Assembly: GCA_015061955.1 (NCBI GenBank)
Contig: SUVO01000002.1
Location: 94,633-158,632, forward strand
Origin: Verrucomicrobiaceae bacterium
GTDB lineage: Bacteria > Verrucomicrobiota > Verrucomicrobiia > Opitutales > Intestinicryptomonadaceae
Length of the DNA: 64,000 bases
Direction of reading: 5' to 3'
Within the stretch, counting starts at the first letter, position 1, and every line of letters starts with the position of its first letter. Under the pieces are notes generated by a model. It saw nothing but the letters and a program-made list of their open reading frames with translations. It ran no database searches and had not been told where the DNA came from. Both the position numbers and the translations under genes were made by a program. Positions 43,827 through 52,140 of this stretch are shown here, one piece after another.

Positions 43827-45500
43827 ATGTTAAGTTGTAATAATCTAAGCGTTCTAACTTCTGATGGAAAGTCTATACTAAACAATGCATCGGTAGGCTT
43901 TAAGCCCAAGGCGATGAATGCTGTTATTGGTCCTTCTGGGTGTGGAAAAACTACTTTGATTAAAGCTATGTTGAAGATTATTGATTCTTCAGGCGATTCT
44001 TATTTTTGTGGACAGAAAATTCAAGGTAGTGAAGATTTAGTTGGTAAGGTTGGTTTTGCGCCTCAATTTACATGTGCGCACACAATGCTTTCGGTGGGAG
44101 AGGTTGTAAAAAACGCTTTAGATTTTTCTATAAGCGACGCTAATTTGAAAAAAGCACGTGTTAGCGAAATTCTTGAAATAGTAGGACTATCTGAACACAT
44201 TAACAAACTTGTAGGATCTCTATCTGGTGGTCAGCTCCGACGAATTGGTTTAGCATTAGAGCTTGCTAACGACCCAACTTTGATGTGTTGCGACGAAGTT
44301 ACATCGGGGCTTGACCCTCTTTCTGAAAATGCAATTTTAGATTTGTTGTCGTCGTTATGTAAAGAGCGCGACAAAACTTTTATATGTGTAATTCATAACT
44401 TAGCTAAGCTTGACTACTTTGAGCTAATAACTGTTGTATATGAGGGCGAAATTGTTTTTCAGGGTAGTTTAGGAGAGTTGAAAGCGTATTTTAATATTGA
44501 TTCGGCGTTGTCGCTTTACGATTGTTTGAACTCTATCGGGATTGAAAAATTACGCAGTAATTGGCAAGCACATAATTCAGCCGACATAATAGATGAATGT
44601 TTAAGTTTGCCTCAACCTACTACAAATAAAGTGTCTCGACCAGGGGTGATTACTCAGCTTGCATTTTTGTTGATGCGTAGATTTAAATTGTTTTTTAGAG
44701 ATACTCAATATTTGCTTCTTACAATGGCTATATCGTTTGGCTTCCCATTAGTTGTTGTAATTTTTGCGATAGGTGGATTGCCCGAGATTGAAAGCTTAGC
44801 TTTAGAACGCAATTTGGGAATGCTTGAAGAACTAAGAGTTAGCTTGCGCGCTCAAATAAGTGCTGCAAATACATCGTCAGTAGTTGTGGGGCTGATTTTA
44901 TTTCAGGTTGTTTTATTGGCGTTGATGGGCGCTAATAATTCTTCGGGTGAAATTGCTGGCGAACGCAATTTGTACGAAAAGGAACGTTTAATTGGTTTGA
45001 GTCCAGTTGCGTATGCGTTGTCGAAAATTTTATTTACAGGCGCAATCGCAGTTTTTCAAGGTGTTTGGATGTGCTTATTTGTAAAGTTTGTATGTAAATT
45101 TCCTGGAGATGTTTTTATTCAGTGTGTAGGGTTATCGATGATTTCTCTGTCGATGACTTTCATTTGTTTGGCGTTTAGCTCGCTGTTTACATCGTCTGAA
45201 AAGGCAAGTATGGTATCTATTTACTTAGTCGGTTTTCAGTTGCCTCTATCGGGAGTTGTGTTGGCTTTACCTGAAGCTTTGAAGTGGATATGTAGACCAT
45301 TTATTGCTACATATTGGGGCTGGGCTGGATATATGACATCAATGAAAGATACTGCAATTTACGATGCTTATATGTTAACCAAAATGACGCCAGAATTTAT
45401 GCCTACTCCTGCATTAGCGTGTTTAGTTTTATTATTGCAAGCTGTATTTGCCTTAGGAGTTGTATTTTGGGGATGTTATCAAAAGAAGTGGAATTCGTAG
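43827..45500 (+). CDS. ABCG-like ABC transporter, fused ATPase and permease
   Basis: A 557-residue half-transporter with the ATPase first. The ATG at 43827 begins the ATPase domain (MLSCNNLSVL); an upstream in-frame start would overlap the divergent gene. Walker A is GPSGCGKTT near residue 40, the signature LSGGQLRR near 133, and Walker B LMCCDEVTSGLDP near 152. The C-terminal half (about 285-557) has six helices of the ABC-2 type, including NNSSGEIAGERNLYEKERLIGLSP. This NBD-TMD order is that of the ABCG/White family and should form a dimeric exporter. It heads a five-gene unit with membrane and exported proteins that may be partners or cargo. Confidence 0.88.
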   Translation: MLSCNNLSVLTSDGKSILNNASVGFKPKAMNAVIGPSGCGKTTLIKAMLKIIDSSGDSYFCGQKIQGSEDLVGKVGFAPQFTCAHTMLSVGEVVKNALDFSISDANLKKARVSEILEIVGLSEHINKLVGSLSGGQLRRIGLALELANDPTLMCCDEVTSGLDPLSENAILDLLSSLCKERDKTFICVIHNLAKLDYFELITVVYEGEIVFQGSLGELKAYFNIDSALSLYDCLNSIGIEKLRSNWQAHNSADIIDECLSLPQPTTNKVSRPGVITQLAFLLMRRFKLFFRDTQYLLLTMAISFGFPLVVVIFAIGGLPEIESLALERNLGMLEELRVSLRAQISAANTSSVVVGLILFQVVLLALMGANNSSGEIAGERNLYEKERLIGLSPVAYALSKILFTGAIAVFQGVWMCLFVKFVCKFPGDVFIQCVGLSMISLSMTFICLAFSSLFTSSEKASMVSIYLVGFQLPLSGVVLALPEALKWICRPFIATYWGWAGYMTSMKDTAIYDAYMLTKMTPEFMPTPALACLVLLLQAVFALGVVFWGCYQKKWNS

Positions 45501-45611
45501 CTATGGGTAAATATATGCAATTTTTAAAGCGTTGGTTTAACATATAAAAAACTTGCATATTTTTTTATCTTGAAGATAATTAAGGTAGTAGTTGAAGTAT
45601 TTTTTTATTAT

Positions 45612-45989
45612 ATGAAATCGAAAAAAGCACCAATTTTTATAGCGCTGTTAATTCCAGTAATATCGGTGGTAATTGCTCTTTTGTTGGTTTATTCTAAAAA
45701 GAGTAATTTAGCTGGCATTGATAGTTTTGATTATAAATCGTATCTGAATTCTGCTTCTAATATGCAAGGGAATACATATTTGTTGAAAGCTATGATAAAA
45801 CGTCAGCTCGTAAATTTGGGTAGTCAGGGGAGAGTTGTGTGTGTAGCAATAGAAGGCGATAGTGCAGAGTTTGCTGTTCTTATTCCAAATAATATAGCTT
45901 CAAATGTAACAACAAATCAACGTTATAATATGATTGTTCGCGTTGAAGAAAATGGAAAGGTTTTGGTAAATGAAATGCAAAAGTATTAG
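45612..45989 (+). CDS. Small single-pass membrane protein, function unknown
   Basis: A 125-residue protein starting at the ATG 45612 (MKSKKAPIFIALL); an in-frame TTG at 45570 would add residues before a typical positive-inside N-terminus. One transmembrane helix (about residues 7-27) is followed by an exported domain that looks beta-rich (RVVCVAIEGDSAEFAVLIPNN, YNMIVRVEENGKVLV). It overlaps the next gene by 20 bases, so they are translationally coupled. The position directly after the ABC exporter suggests an accessory role, which is inference. Confidence 0.6.
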   Translation: MKSKKAPIFIALLIPVISVVIALLLVYSKKSNLAGIDSFDYKSYLNSASNMQGNTYLLKAMIKRQLVNLGSQGRVVCVAIEGDSAEFAVLIPNNIASNVTTNQRYNMIVRVEENGKVLVNEMQKY

Positions 45990-47880
45990 TTTGTTAAGTT
46001 TGTGCTTGTTTGCATTTGTATCGGCAAAAGCTCAATTTGTGCCATCGCCAACATCGGCACCAACAAGCGTACCTCGTTCTGCACCAGCTGTTGCTACTAA
46101 TTCTACTAATAATACTGCTGGTGCTAATATATCCACTGGTGGTGGTTTGTTTGAAAGTGCAACATCGGAACGCTTTGCTGATAAGATTTTTGATACTAAA
46201 ACTGATTCTATCGATTTTGAAAAAGGTACTTTTACATGGAAAGGTAAAAGTTTTGATATTGGTAATTCTCGATTGGTAAAGGCACGTTTCGAGCGTTATT
46301 TGGCAATGCCACAGTGCTCTTCATCGTTTGCAAATTATCAAAGTATAATTGCAGAAATAGAGGGTAATTTGGCATCGTCTAATAACAGATTGAATTATGA
46401 AAAATTGCGCCCAGTGTGGATGCGATTATTTGATGCTGCCGAATACGATGTAGATGGTGGTGCGTGTATATCGATTGCAAATTTAGTGTATTCATCGTGG
46501 CGTATGCGTGGTGAAGTTGATTTATCGAATGCTACTCGCGATCAGAAGGCTCGTGAAAAGCAACTTGCCGATAGATTATTAAACGCAAGCTCGTTGAAAA
46601 TGGAGTGGGATACCGATAATGCTTTGCGTGGAACAACAAAGAAAGTAAAAAATAATACAACCAGCAAAGGCGCATGGGGGTTGGCTGATAAAATAAAAAA
46701 ACTCCAAGAAAGAACTGCAGAATTGGCAGCCTCCGAAGCTAACTCAGGTATGATTGGTGCAAAAGCAGTGTTCCAATTTCAATCGCAAATCTTGATTTTT
46801 ATGTTGGAACGCAAGTTTCAACAAGCTCAGATTGCATCTATGTTTTATCGCCACATATATAGGGGGTCGGTTCAAGATTTTAAAAGTGGAAAGAAAGAAT
46901 TATTTGCATCGTTCGACACTTCAACTTTTATTCCAACCATAGATTCTGTTGAAGCTATTGCAAACGATGCTCGTAAAGATATACGTGATGGTATGGCGGC
47001 AGTCGAGAACTTGTATGCCTCAAAGAATAGATACTCTGCAATGACTCGTTTGCTTGAAACTTTTGCTCTTGGCGAAAATGATCCAGAGTTGATTGCTTTC
47101 GATGCTTCTAAAAGAGCTGTTCTTTTAAAAATTTACAGATCATTATCTACAATAAAAGAGCTTGCACAGTCTCGCGATTTTTCGGCTTTAGAGCTTTGCG
47201 TTGCTGAAATGCAAGGTCTTGCCGAAGACTTCCCAACTGCTGAAATAATGGCAAAGGTTAAAGCTGCAAAACAAGCAAGTAATATGCATGTTATGGCAGC
47301 ACGTCAGGCTGCATTTTCGGGAAATTTAGAAGAAGCAAAAAAATCGCTTACCGAAGCTGTAAAGATATGGCCGTTAAATCCAGAGATTGATAAATTCAAT
47401 AAAGAAGCTATGGGGACTGCCACTGGAACAACTAAGTACTCAGAAAAATTTGCCGATGCTTTGAAGGCTAAAAATTATAGAGCAATTGTTGCTGAAGCAC
47501 CCGAGTTTACTATGGCTTTGCGTGATGACCCAGAAAAATTAAAGTTGTTGCGTAAAATTGTGGTCGATATGACAAAACTTGATGCCTTTATTGCACAAGC
47601 TAAAGAAATGGTAAAACAAAACAATCATTATTTAGCTTGGGATATTCTTGAAAGCGCTTTAGCTATTGCTCCTGAAGATCCAGTTTTGGCAAACGAACGT
47701 GCTAAATTGGCTCCCGAAGTAGCCGATTATGTAAAGTTGTTGAATCGTGCAAAAAAAGCAGAGGCAGAAAATAAATATGCCGAGGCTTTGAATTGTTATT
47801 TGGCTGCACGCACATTATCGCCAGCATCAAGCCAATGTAGAATGGGGATAGAAAGAACAGCTCCTTTGTATTTAAAATAA
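45970..47880 (+). CDS. Exported helical repeat (TPR-like) protein, function unknown
   Basis: A 636-residue exported protein: signal peptide residues 1-21 (FAFVSAKAQ), a Pro/Ser/Thr-rich stretch at 22-55 (FVPSPTSAPTSVPRSAP), then mostly helical repeats, the clearest TPR-like pairs being AARQAAFSGNLEEAKKSLTEAVKIWP near 440 and RAKKAEAENKYAEALNCYLAARTLSP near 595. No catalytic motif. It starts within the preceding gene and is followed one base later by the next, so belongs to the ABC-exporter operon. A periplasmic scaffold is the simplest reading. Confidence 0.65.
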   Translation: MKCKSISLLSLCLFAFVSAKAQFVPSPTSAPTSVPRSAPAVATNSTNNTAGANISTGGGLFESATSERFADKIFDTKTDSIDFEKGTFTWKGKSFDIGNSRLVKARFERYLAMPQCSSSFANYQSIIAEIEGNLASSNNRLNYEKLRPVWMRLFDAAEYDVDGGACISIANLVYSSWRMRGEVDLSNATRDQKAREKQLADRLLNASSLKMEWDTDNALRGTTKKVKNNTTSKGAWGLADKIKKLQERTAELAASEANSGMIGAKAVFQFQSQILIFMLERKFQQAQIASMFYRHIYRGSVQDFKSGKKELFASFDTSTFIPTIDSVEAIANDARKDIRDGMAAVENLYASKNRYSAMTRLLETFALGENDPELIAFDASKRAVLLKIYRSLSTIKELAQSRDFSALELCVAEMQGLAEDFPTAEIMAKVKAAKQASNMHVMAARQAAFSGNLEEAKKSLTEAVKIWPLNPEIDKFNKEAMGTATGTTKYSEKFADALKAKNYRAIVAEAPEFTMALRDDPEKLKLLRKIVVDMTKLDAFIAQAKEMVKQNNHYLAWDILESALAIAPEDPVLANERAKLAPEVADYVKLLNRAKKAEAENKYAEALNCYLAARTLSPASSQCRMGIERTAPLYLK

Positions 47881-47881
47881 T

Positions 47882-48442
47882 ATGCGTTTCATTTTACGTT
47901 TAATTATTATATTTATAAGCTTTGTTTTATATGCAACGTTCGGTTGTTTGTGTGGCGTTGCATATAAGGCCTTTAGTACAGATTGTCCTAAGGTGGCAAT
48001 GAAGTCTTCGCCATTACTAAAAAAATTTATTGATAGTAATTCCGATAAAGAAGCTACATTTTCAATAGATGAAATTCAAGATGGCATTGTGCATATAATG
48101 ATTAAGAATTCATCAAAAAATGCCAGAGCAGGCGATTCGGTAGTGTTGCCATCGTTGCCTATTTTACAAGCTGAGGCAAACGGGATTTCGGTTTCTATTC
48201 CAGTTTACTTAAACACCTTATTTGGTGATGTTGGTAGTTGTGTTATTTTTGAATTTTCGGTAAACAACAAATTAAATTTTGAAAATTTACGCATAGGTAG
48301 TGCCAAAGTTCCTGATTTCGCACATCTATATATTGCTAAAATGGTTTTGGCAAATTACAATACTGCATTTGGCGATTACTTAGATAAGTTGGCAGACTTA
48401 CATGTAAAGAAGTTAGATAAGGAATTTGTACTTTCAAAATGA
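47882..48442 (+). CDS. Membrane-anchored or exported protein, function unknown
   Basis: A 186-residue protein with an N-terminal hydrophobic segment (about residues 5-30, LIIIFISFVLYATFGCLCGVA) that may be an anchor or a signal peptide. The rest is soluble, with a possible beta domain (TFSIDEIQDGIVHIMIKNSS, GSCVIFEFSVNNK) and a helical end. No family recognised. It begins one base after the TPR-like gene and overlaps the next gene by four bases (ATGA). Confidence 0.6.
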   Translation: MRFILRLIIIFISFVLYATFGCLCGVAYKAFSTDCPKVAMKSSPLLKKFIDSNSDKEATFSIDEIQDGIVHIMIKNSSKNARAGDSVVLPSLPILQAEANGISVSIPVYLNTLFGDVGSCVIFEFSVNNKLNFENLRIGSAKVPDFAHLYIAKMVLANYNTAFGDYLDKLADLHVKKLDKEFVLSK

Positions 48443-49803
48443 GAGCTTTGGTTCTTATAATGCTTAGCATTTTGCCTTTATTTTCGCTGACTTTACAAGA
48501 GAAAATAAAGTTGGCAGAACAGGTAGCAAATGACGCCATTGAAGGCAAAAAAACTGATGTAAAGAAACCGACACAAAAGGCTGAAGTGCCTAAAAAACAA
48601 CCTTCAGATAAAGTCGAAAATAAAAAGGTTGAAAAAACTAAATATGTAGTAGATGTAGATAAGGATTTTATTGATGGTCGTTATGTTGGTAAAGTTGGTC
48701 AGAGCCAAAGTGAACGTACTGATATTCGTAAGACGATTGAAAATATAAATAAAATAACCAAGTCTGCTAAGGCATATACTTTTGCCGAAACAAAGTTATT
48801 TTTGATTATTTCAGATGTACCTGAAAGTGTATCGCCTGTAAAAGAAGTAGCTAAAGCGTGTGAACGTGCTTTTGAAAATTACTTTTCAGGTGGTTATTTA
48901 AGTTCGTTTTCGGCAAAAAATACAATTCGTGTATTTTCTGAAAAAAACAAAATAAACAGTGTTGGAATATCGAGCGATAAGTCGGGTATCTTTATAGATA
49001 TAAGGTGGGATAAATCTCTAAATCTAGAAGATGTAGCGTGGATGTTTGCACGTTCAATTTTTGAAAAAGTGGCGTTGTCGGCAAAGATAAAGTGCGAGTA
49101 TCCAGAATGGATAAAAAACGCATTAACTGCATTAGTTTTAGAAGAAGTTCAGCTTGGTATTCCAACTTATTATGCGAAATTGTCGTCTGAAAGACCTCAC
49201 AAGGATATATTGAGTATTTTAAAATATCCAAATGACCAAAAAGACAAAGATTTGCGAATGGCTCATTCCTATTGGCTTTTTAAAGCGTTGGGGAAAGTTT
49301 CTGAACCACAAAATTTGTTTTTGTTGATTAGAAACGTTATAGAAGGGAAGTTCTCGGCAGATAAAACTTTTGCAGAATTCGAAAAAATTATAAATAAACC
49401 CTCTAATACAAATACCGATATTTGGCTCGGATGCGTAATAAGTGCAGAGGTTTGCTCACGTTCTGGTGGCGTATCTTCATGTAGTGTTTCAGAAAGAGAA
49501 ATATTGCGTTTATGTTCTGTTCGGGCTTTTGTGAATGACGAGCCTATTAGTGTTCCATGCGATAAACTTTTTAAATATTCCGAAAGTTCTGTTAAATCGG
49601 CTCAAGTGCGTTTGAATGAAATAAAAATGCTTTTAGTAAAGATAAATCCGTTGTTCTTCAATTCTGCAGTTCTTTTGGGCGAAGTTTACGAAGCTTTTTT
49701 GAAAAACGATAAAACCAAGTACGATAAATCACTAAACGAATTCTTGCTTGAATTTACACGCTCGCGCAATACAGCAAAAGAGGTTGAAAAATCTATAAAG
49801 TAA
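48439..49803 (+). CDS. Exported protein, possibly a degenerate peptidase-like fold, function unknown
   Basis: A 454-residue protein with a signal peptide (residues 1-17), a Lys/Glu/Pro-rich linker (25-70) and a helical main domain. The segment CEYPEWIKNALTALVLEE near residue 220, after an N-terminal beta part, recalls the layout of peptidase MA-like domains, but no HExxH zinc motif is present, so activity is not claimed. It is the last gene of the exporter unit; its start overlaps the previous stop by four bases. Confidence 0.6.
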   Translation: MRALVLIMLSILPLFSLTLQEKIKLAEQVANDAIEGKKTDVKKPTQKAEVPKKQPSDKVENKKVEKTKYVVDVDKDFIDGRYVGKVGQSQSERTDIRKTIENINKITKSAKAYTFAETKLFLIISDVPESVSPVKEVAKACERAFENYFSGGYLSSFSAKNTIRVFSEKNKINSVGISSDKSGIFIDIRWDKSLNLEDVAWMFARSIFEKVALSAKIKCEYPEWIKNALTALVLEEVQLGIPTYYAKLSSERPHKDILSILKYPNDQKDKDLRMAHSYWLFKALGKVSEPQNLFLLIRNVIEGKFSADKTFAEFEKIINKPSNTNTDIWLGCVISAEVCSRSGGVSSCSVSEREILRLCSVRAFVNDEPISVPCDKLFKYSESSVKSAQVRLNEIKMLLVKINPLFFNSAVLLGEVYEAFLKNDKTKYDKSLNEFLLEFTRSRNTAKEVEKSIK

Positions 49804-49881
49804 TTTTTTAGAAACTTTTTTATTTTGAAAGTGTCTTTACTTTAAATAATGCTTGACTAACTTTTAACCTTAAATAAATTT

Positions 49882-50145
49882 ATGTATATTATGATGAATT
49901 CAATTTTAGCATTTGGTATGCCAGGTGGCACAGAGTGGATTATTATCGGTTTGGTAGTGCTTTTGCTTTTTGGAGCTAAACGTTTGCCCGAATTGGCAAG
50001 AGGTTTAGGAAAATCTATAAAAGAGTTTAAGCGCGCAACTAGCGAAGTTGAAGAAGATATCAAAAAAGCTATGGAAGAAGATGCTTCTAAAAAGCAAGAA
50101 TCGGTATCTTCAAGCAAAGAAGATAAGAATACACCACAAGCATAG
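49882..50145 (+). CDS. tatA: Twin-arginine translocase subunit TatA/TatE
   Basis: TatA forms the variable-size pore for folded, twin-arginine-signal proteins. The 87-residue protein has an N-terminal transmembrane helix ([22 protein letters not shown]), the FGxxxLPEL hinge, the amphipathic [19 protein letters not shown] helix, and an acidic disordered tail. No tatB or tatC gene is adjacent, so the system is dispersed. A start at Met4 or Met5 is equally possible. It has its own terminator. Confidence 0.92.
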   Translation: MYIMMNSILAFGMPGGTEWIIIGLVVLLLFGAKRLPELARGLGKSIKEFKRATSEVEEDIKKAMEEDASKKQESVSSSKEDKNTPQA

Positions 50146-50167
50146 TTATTTTACTACTTTTTAATTA

Positions 50168-50199
50168 CAAAAAAACATCGCAGTTGCGATGTTTTTTTT
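50168..50199. terminator. Bidirectional terminator
   Basis: AAACATCGCA and TGCGATGTTT form a stem with a two-base loop, flanked by A and T runs, between the convergent tatA and gmk genes. Confidence 0.85.
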
Positions 50200-50203
50200 A
50201 TTG

Positions 50204-50779
50204 TTATTTTGCTTTTAAGTCTAAATAAATTTTGCGAAGTTCGGCATAGTCTTCGTCTTTAGATTTCGATAGTATTTTTATATCGAATTTATCGGCTTGC
50301 TTAAATTCTTCAACAGCCGTTTTCATACGGCGATCAATTTCTTCTTGTGATTCCGTATTTCTACCTACAAGACGTTTACGAAGTTCATCTTCACAATCTG
50401 GTGCTATAAATATAGTAGTTAAACGAGATCCTATTTCGGGGTGTTCTTTGGCTATTTCGCGCCAAGTTGCAGCTCCTTGAACATCTATGATTAATATTAA
50501 ATCGTCTGTTTTAGTATCGTTAATGGCTTTTTTGCTTGTTCCATAATAACGGTCGTGGACTTGTGCGTATTCATAAAAATCGCCATTTTTAATAGATTTT
50601 TCAAATTCATCTTTTGTTAAAAAATGGTAATCTATGCCATCTTTTTCTGAACCTCGTGGTGGGCGCGATGTTGATGTTATAACTCGGCTAACTGTTGAAA
50701 ATTCAGCCATAAGCCTTTCCGACACAGTGTTTTTTCCACTGCCAGCAGGTCCACTAATAACTAATAAAAGATTATTCAT
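50204..50779 (-). CDS. gmk: Guanylate kinase Gmk
   Basis: Gmk phosphorylates GMP to GDP. The 191-residue protein has the P-loop SGPAGSGKNT (the usual last position is S/T before T), the GMP-binding STSRPPRGSEKDGIDYHFL near residue 38, GDFYEYAQVHDRYYGTSK near 69, and RLVGRNTESQEEIDRRMK near 133. Length is typical. The gene is one base from the upstream membrane-protein gene, giving a probable thioesterase-membrane protein-gmk unit. Confidence 0.95.
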   Translation of the reverse strand: MNNLLLVISGPAGSGKNTVSERLMAEFSTVSRVITSTSRPPRGSEKDGIDYHFLTKDEFEKSIKNGDFYEYAQVHDRYYGTSKKAINDTKTDDLILIIDVQGAATWREIAKEHPEIGSRLTTIFIAPDCEDELRKRLVGRNTESQEEIDRRMKTAVEEFKQADKFDIKILSKSKDEDYAELRKIYLDLKAK

Positions 50780-50780
50780 A

Positions 50781-51317
50781 TTAATAGAAAAGCGAACTTA
50801 ATATTAAAGAAACAGCGCACGCACCGAATGCGTATCCTAAAATTTTTGCACGAAATGGGACTTCGTAGATATAATTGAAGAAATCTCTAAGACGATAAGG
50901 CAATGCACCTATATAAAGTGCAATTACTATCCATACATACGTTTGCGTAACTAAAACTAATCGCGATGTAGGTTCTTGTAAAAATGCACTATCTAAAAAT
51001 TGACGTGCCAACAATAAAATTAATACACATACGCCTCTCACCGATAGGAAATCGTTTAAATAGAAGAATGCCAAAACACCAGCAACGCCAAATATGCCAA
51101 TTAACCATTCTTTTATTTGTCCAAAATCGGCTTCACCTAATTGTGATAGTTGAAATAAAAACCAAACTCCACTACCTCCAAAGAAAACAATGGCTGCACC
51201 TGTACTGCGTAAAAACGATTTCATCATTTTTTCGCAATCTTGTGTTTTTATTGCAAAAATAAAAAATAATCCGAGCGATATTATTGCAAGTAAATACGTT
51301 GATATATACAAATTCAT
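50781..51317 (-). CDS. Multi-pass membrane protein, function unknown
   Basis: A 178-residue protein with about six hydrophobic helices (roughly residues 3-22, 38-55, 68-86, 90-106, 120-138, 155-176). The only notable features are conserved-looking arginine and aspartate residues near the fourth helix (YLNDFLSVRG, ALPYRLRDFFNYIYEVP). I recognise no family. It sits between a thioesterase gene and gmk on the same strand. Confidence 0.6.
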   Translation of the reverse strand: MNLYISTYLLAIISLGLFFIFAIKTQDCEKMMKSFLRSTGAAIVFFGGSGVWFLFQLSQLGEADFGQIKEWLIGIFGVAGVLAFFYLNDFLSVRGVCVLILLLARQFLDSAFLQEPTSRLVLVTQTYVWIVIALYIGALPYRLRDFFNYIYEVPFRAKILGYAFGACAVSLILSSLFY

Positions 51318-51355
51318 ACCACAAACAAAATACTAAAATGAAGATATTCGCAAGT

Positions 51356-52096
51356 TTATATTTGTTGCCATTGAATATTGATTCTTGCACACTCGCGTTG
51401 AGTCTGTACGTTTACAATACTATGTAGCGACATATTATCTTGTATTTCAGATATTGATTTTACGCTTTCGTGCATTTTTACTTCTTCAAGAAAATTGATT
51501 TGAATTTTTGAAGGGAGCATTCTTTTCAAAAAATCGTCATCTAACGATTGTATTGCCCAGACTATGTATATGGAATTATTTACATGCCCATTGAGGTCTA
51601 TATCGTTATTTCTAACGTGGCATTCTATGTATTTTGAATTTTTGGCAGGGCGTTTTAATGGAGTATCGAATGTTTCGGCAGTGGCAAGTTTATTAGGATC
51701 GCGCAAGAAATCTTTAAGACGTTCCATTCTAGCTAAGCGTCGAGTATTTAAATCGAAGAGTACCCATTGTGAACGCGCAGAAAAATAAGGCGTATTATCA
51801 GCACTTTGGGCTATAAACTCGCGATGCGTTGTTATTCGTTCACGTTCTGATGGCCATGTATCTATATATACACGTTCATTCCATTTCGGCAGATTATAAA
51901 GTTCTACCGACATTTTAGTTAAAGCCCAACCTAAACCTAATGGTGCTATTGAGCCAAAATCTACGCCCAAGTTTTGTGCATGTTCTGTTGCGGCTTCTTG
52001 CAACATTTCAAAAAGTGCTGAAATTTTCAATCTTGCCTGCGAATTAGCATCGGCAATGCGCACTTTATAACTTGTTTTGTAATGCGAGTTTTCCAT
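51356..52096 (-). CDS. Acyl-ACP thioesterase (FatA-type, double hot-dog)
   Basis: A 246-residue cytoplasmic protein that should hydrolyse acyl-ACP to free fatty acid. It shows the two-hot-dog layout of the acyl-ACP thioesterase family: KVRIADANSQARLKISALFEMLQEAATEHAQ at the N-terminus, GLGWALTKMSVELYNLPKWNERVYIDTWPSE, and the catalytic-domain HVRNNDIDLNGHVNNSIYIVWA near residue 165. The second domain is shorter than in plants. The fatty acids released could be reactivated by the ligase/acyltransferase fusion at 7478. Confidence 0.85.
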   Translation of the reverse strand: MENSHYKTSYKVRIADANSQARLKISALFEMLQEAATEHAQNLGVDFGSIAPLGLGWALTKMSVELYNLPKWNERVYIDTWPSERERITTHREFIAQSADNTPYFSARSQWVLFDLNTRRLARMERLKDFLRDPNKLATAETFDTPLKRPAKNSKYIECHVRNNDIDLNGHVNNSIYIVWAIQSLDDDFLKRMLPSKIQINFLEEVKMHESVKSISEIQDNMSLHSIVNVQTQRECARINIQWQQI

Positions 52097-52099
52097 GTA

Positions 52100-52130
52100 A
52101 AAAATTTGCCCCGCTGTTTAAGCAGGGCAG
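52100..52130 (-). terminator. Terminator after the cytochrome c peroxidase gene
   Basis: On the minus strand GCCCTGC and GCGGGGC pair (one mismatch) around a short loop, followed by AAATTTTTT. It lies directly downstream of the gene at 52141 and overlaps the leader of the thioesterase gene. Confidence 0.6.
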
Positions 52131-52140
52131 TTGAATTATT

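Noticed and set aside
43775..43909. N-terminal extension of the exported protein ending at 43175
   Set aside because: Would bury a clear signal peptide and overlap the divergent ABC transporter start.
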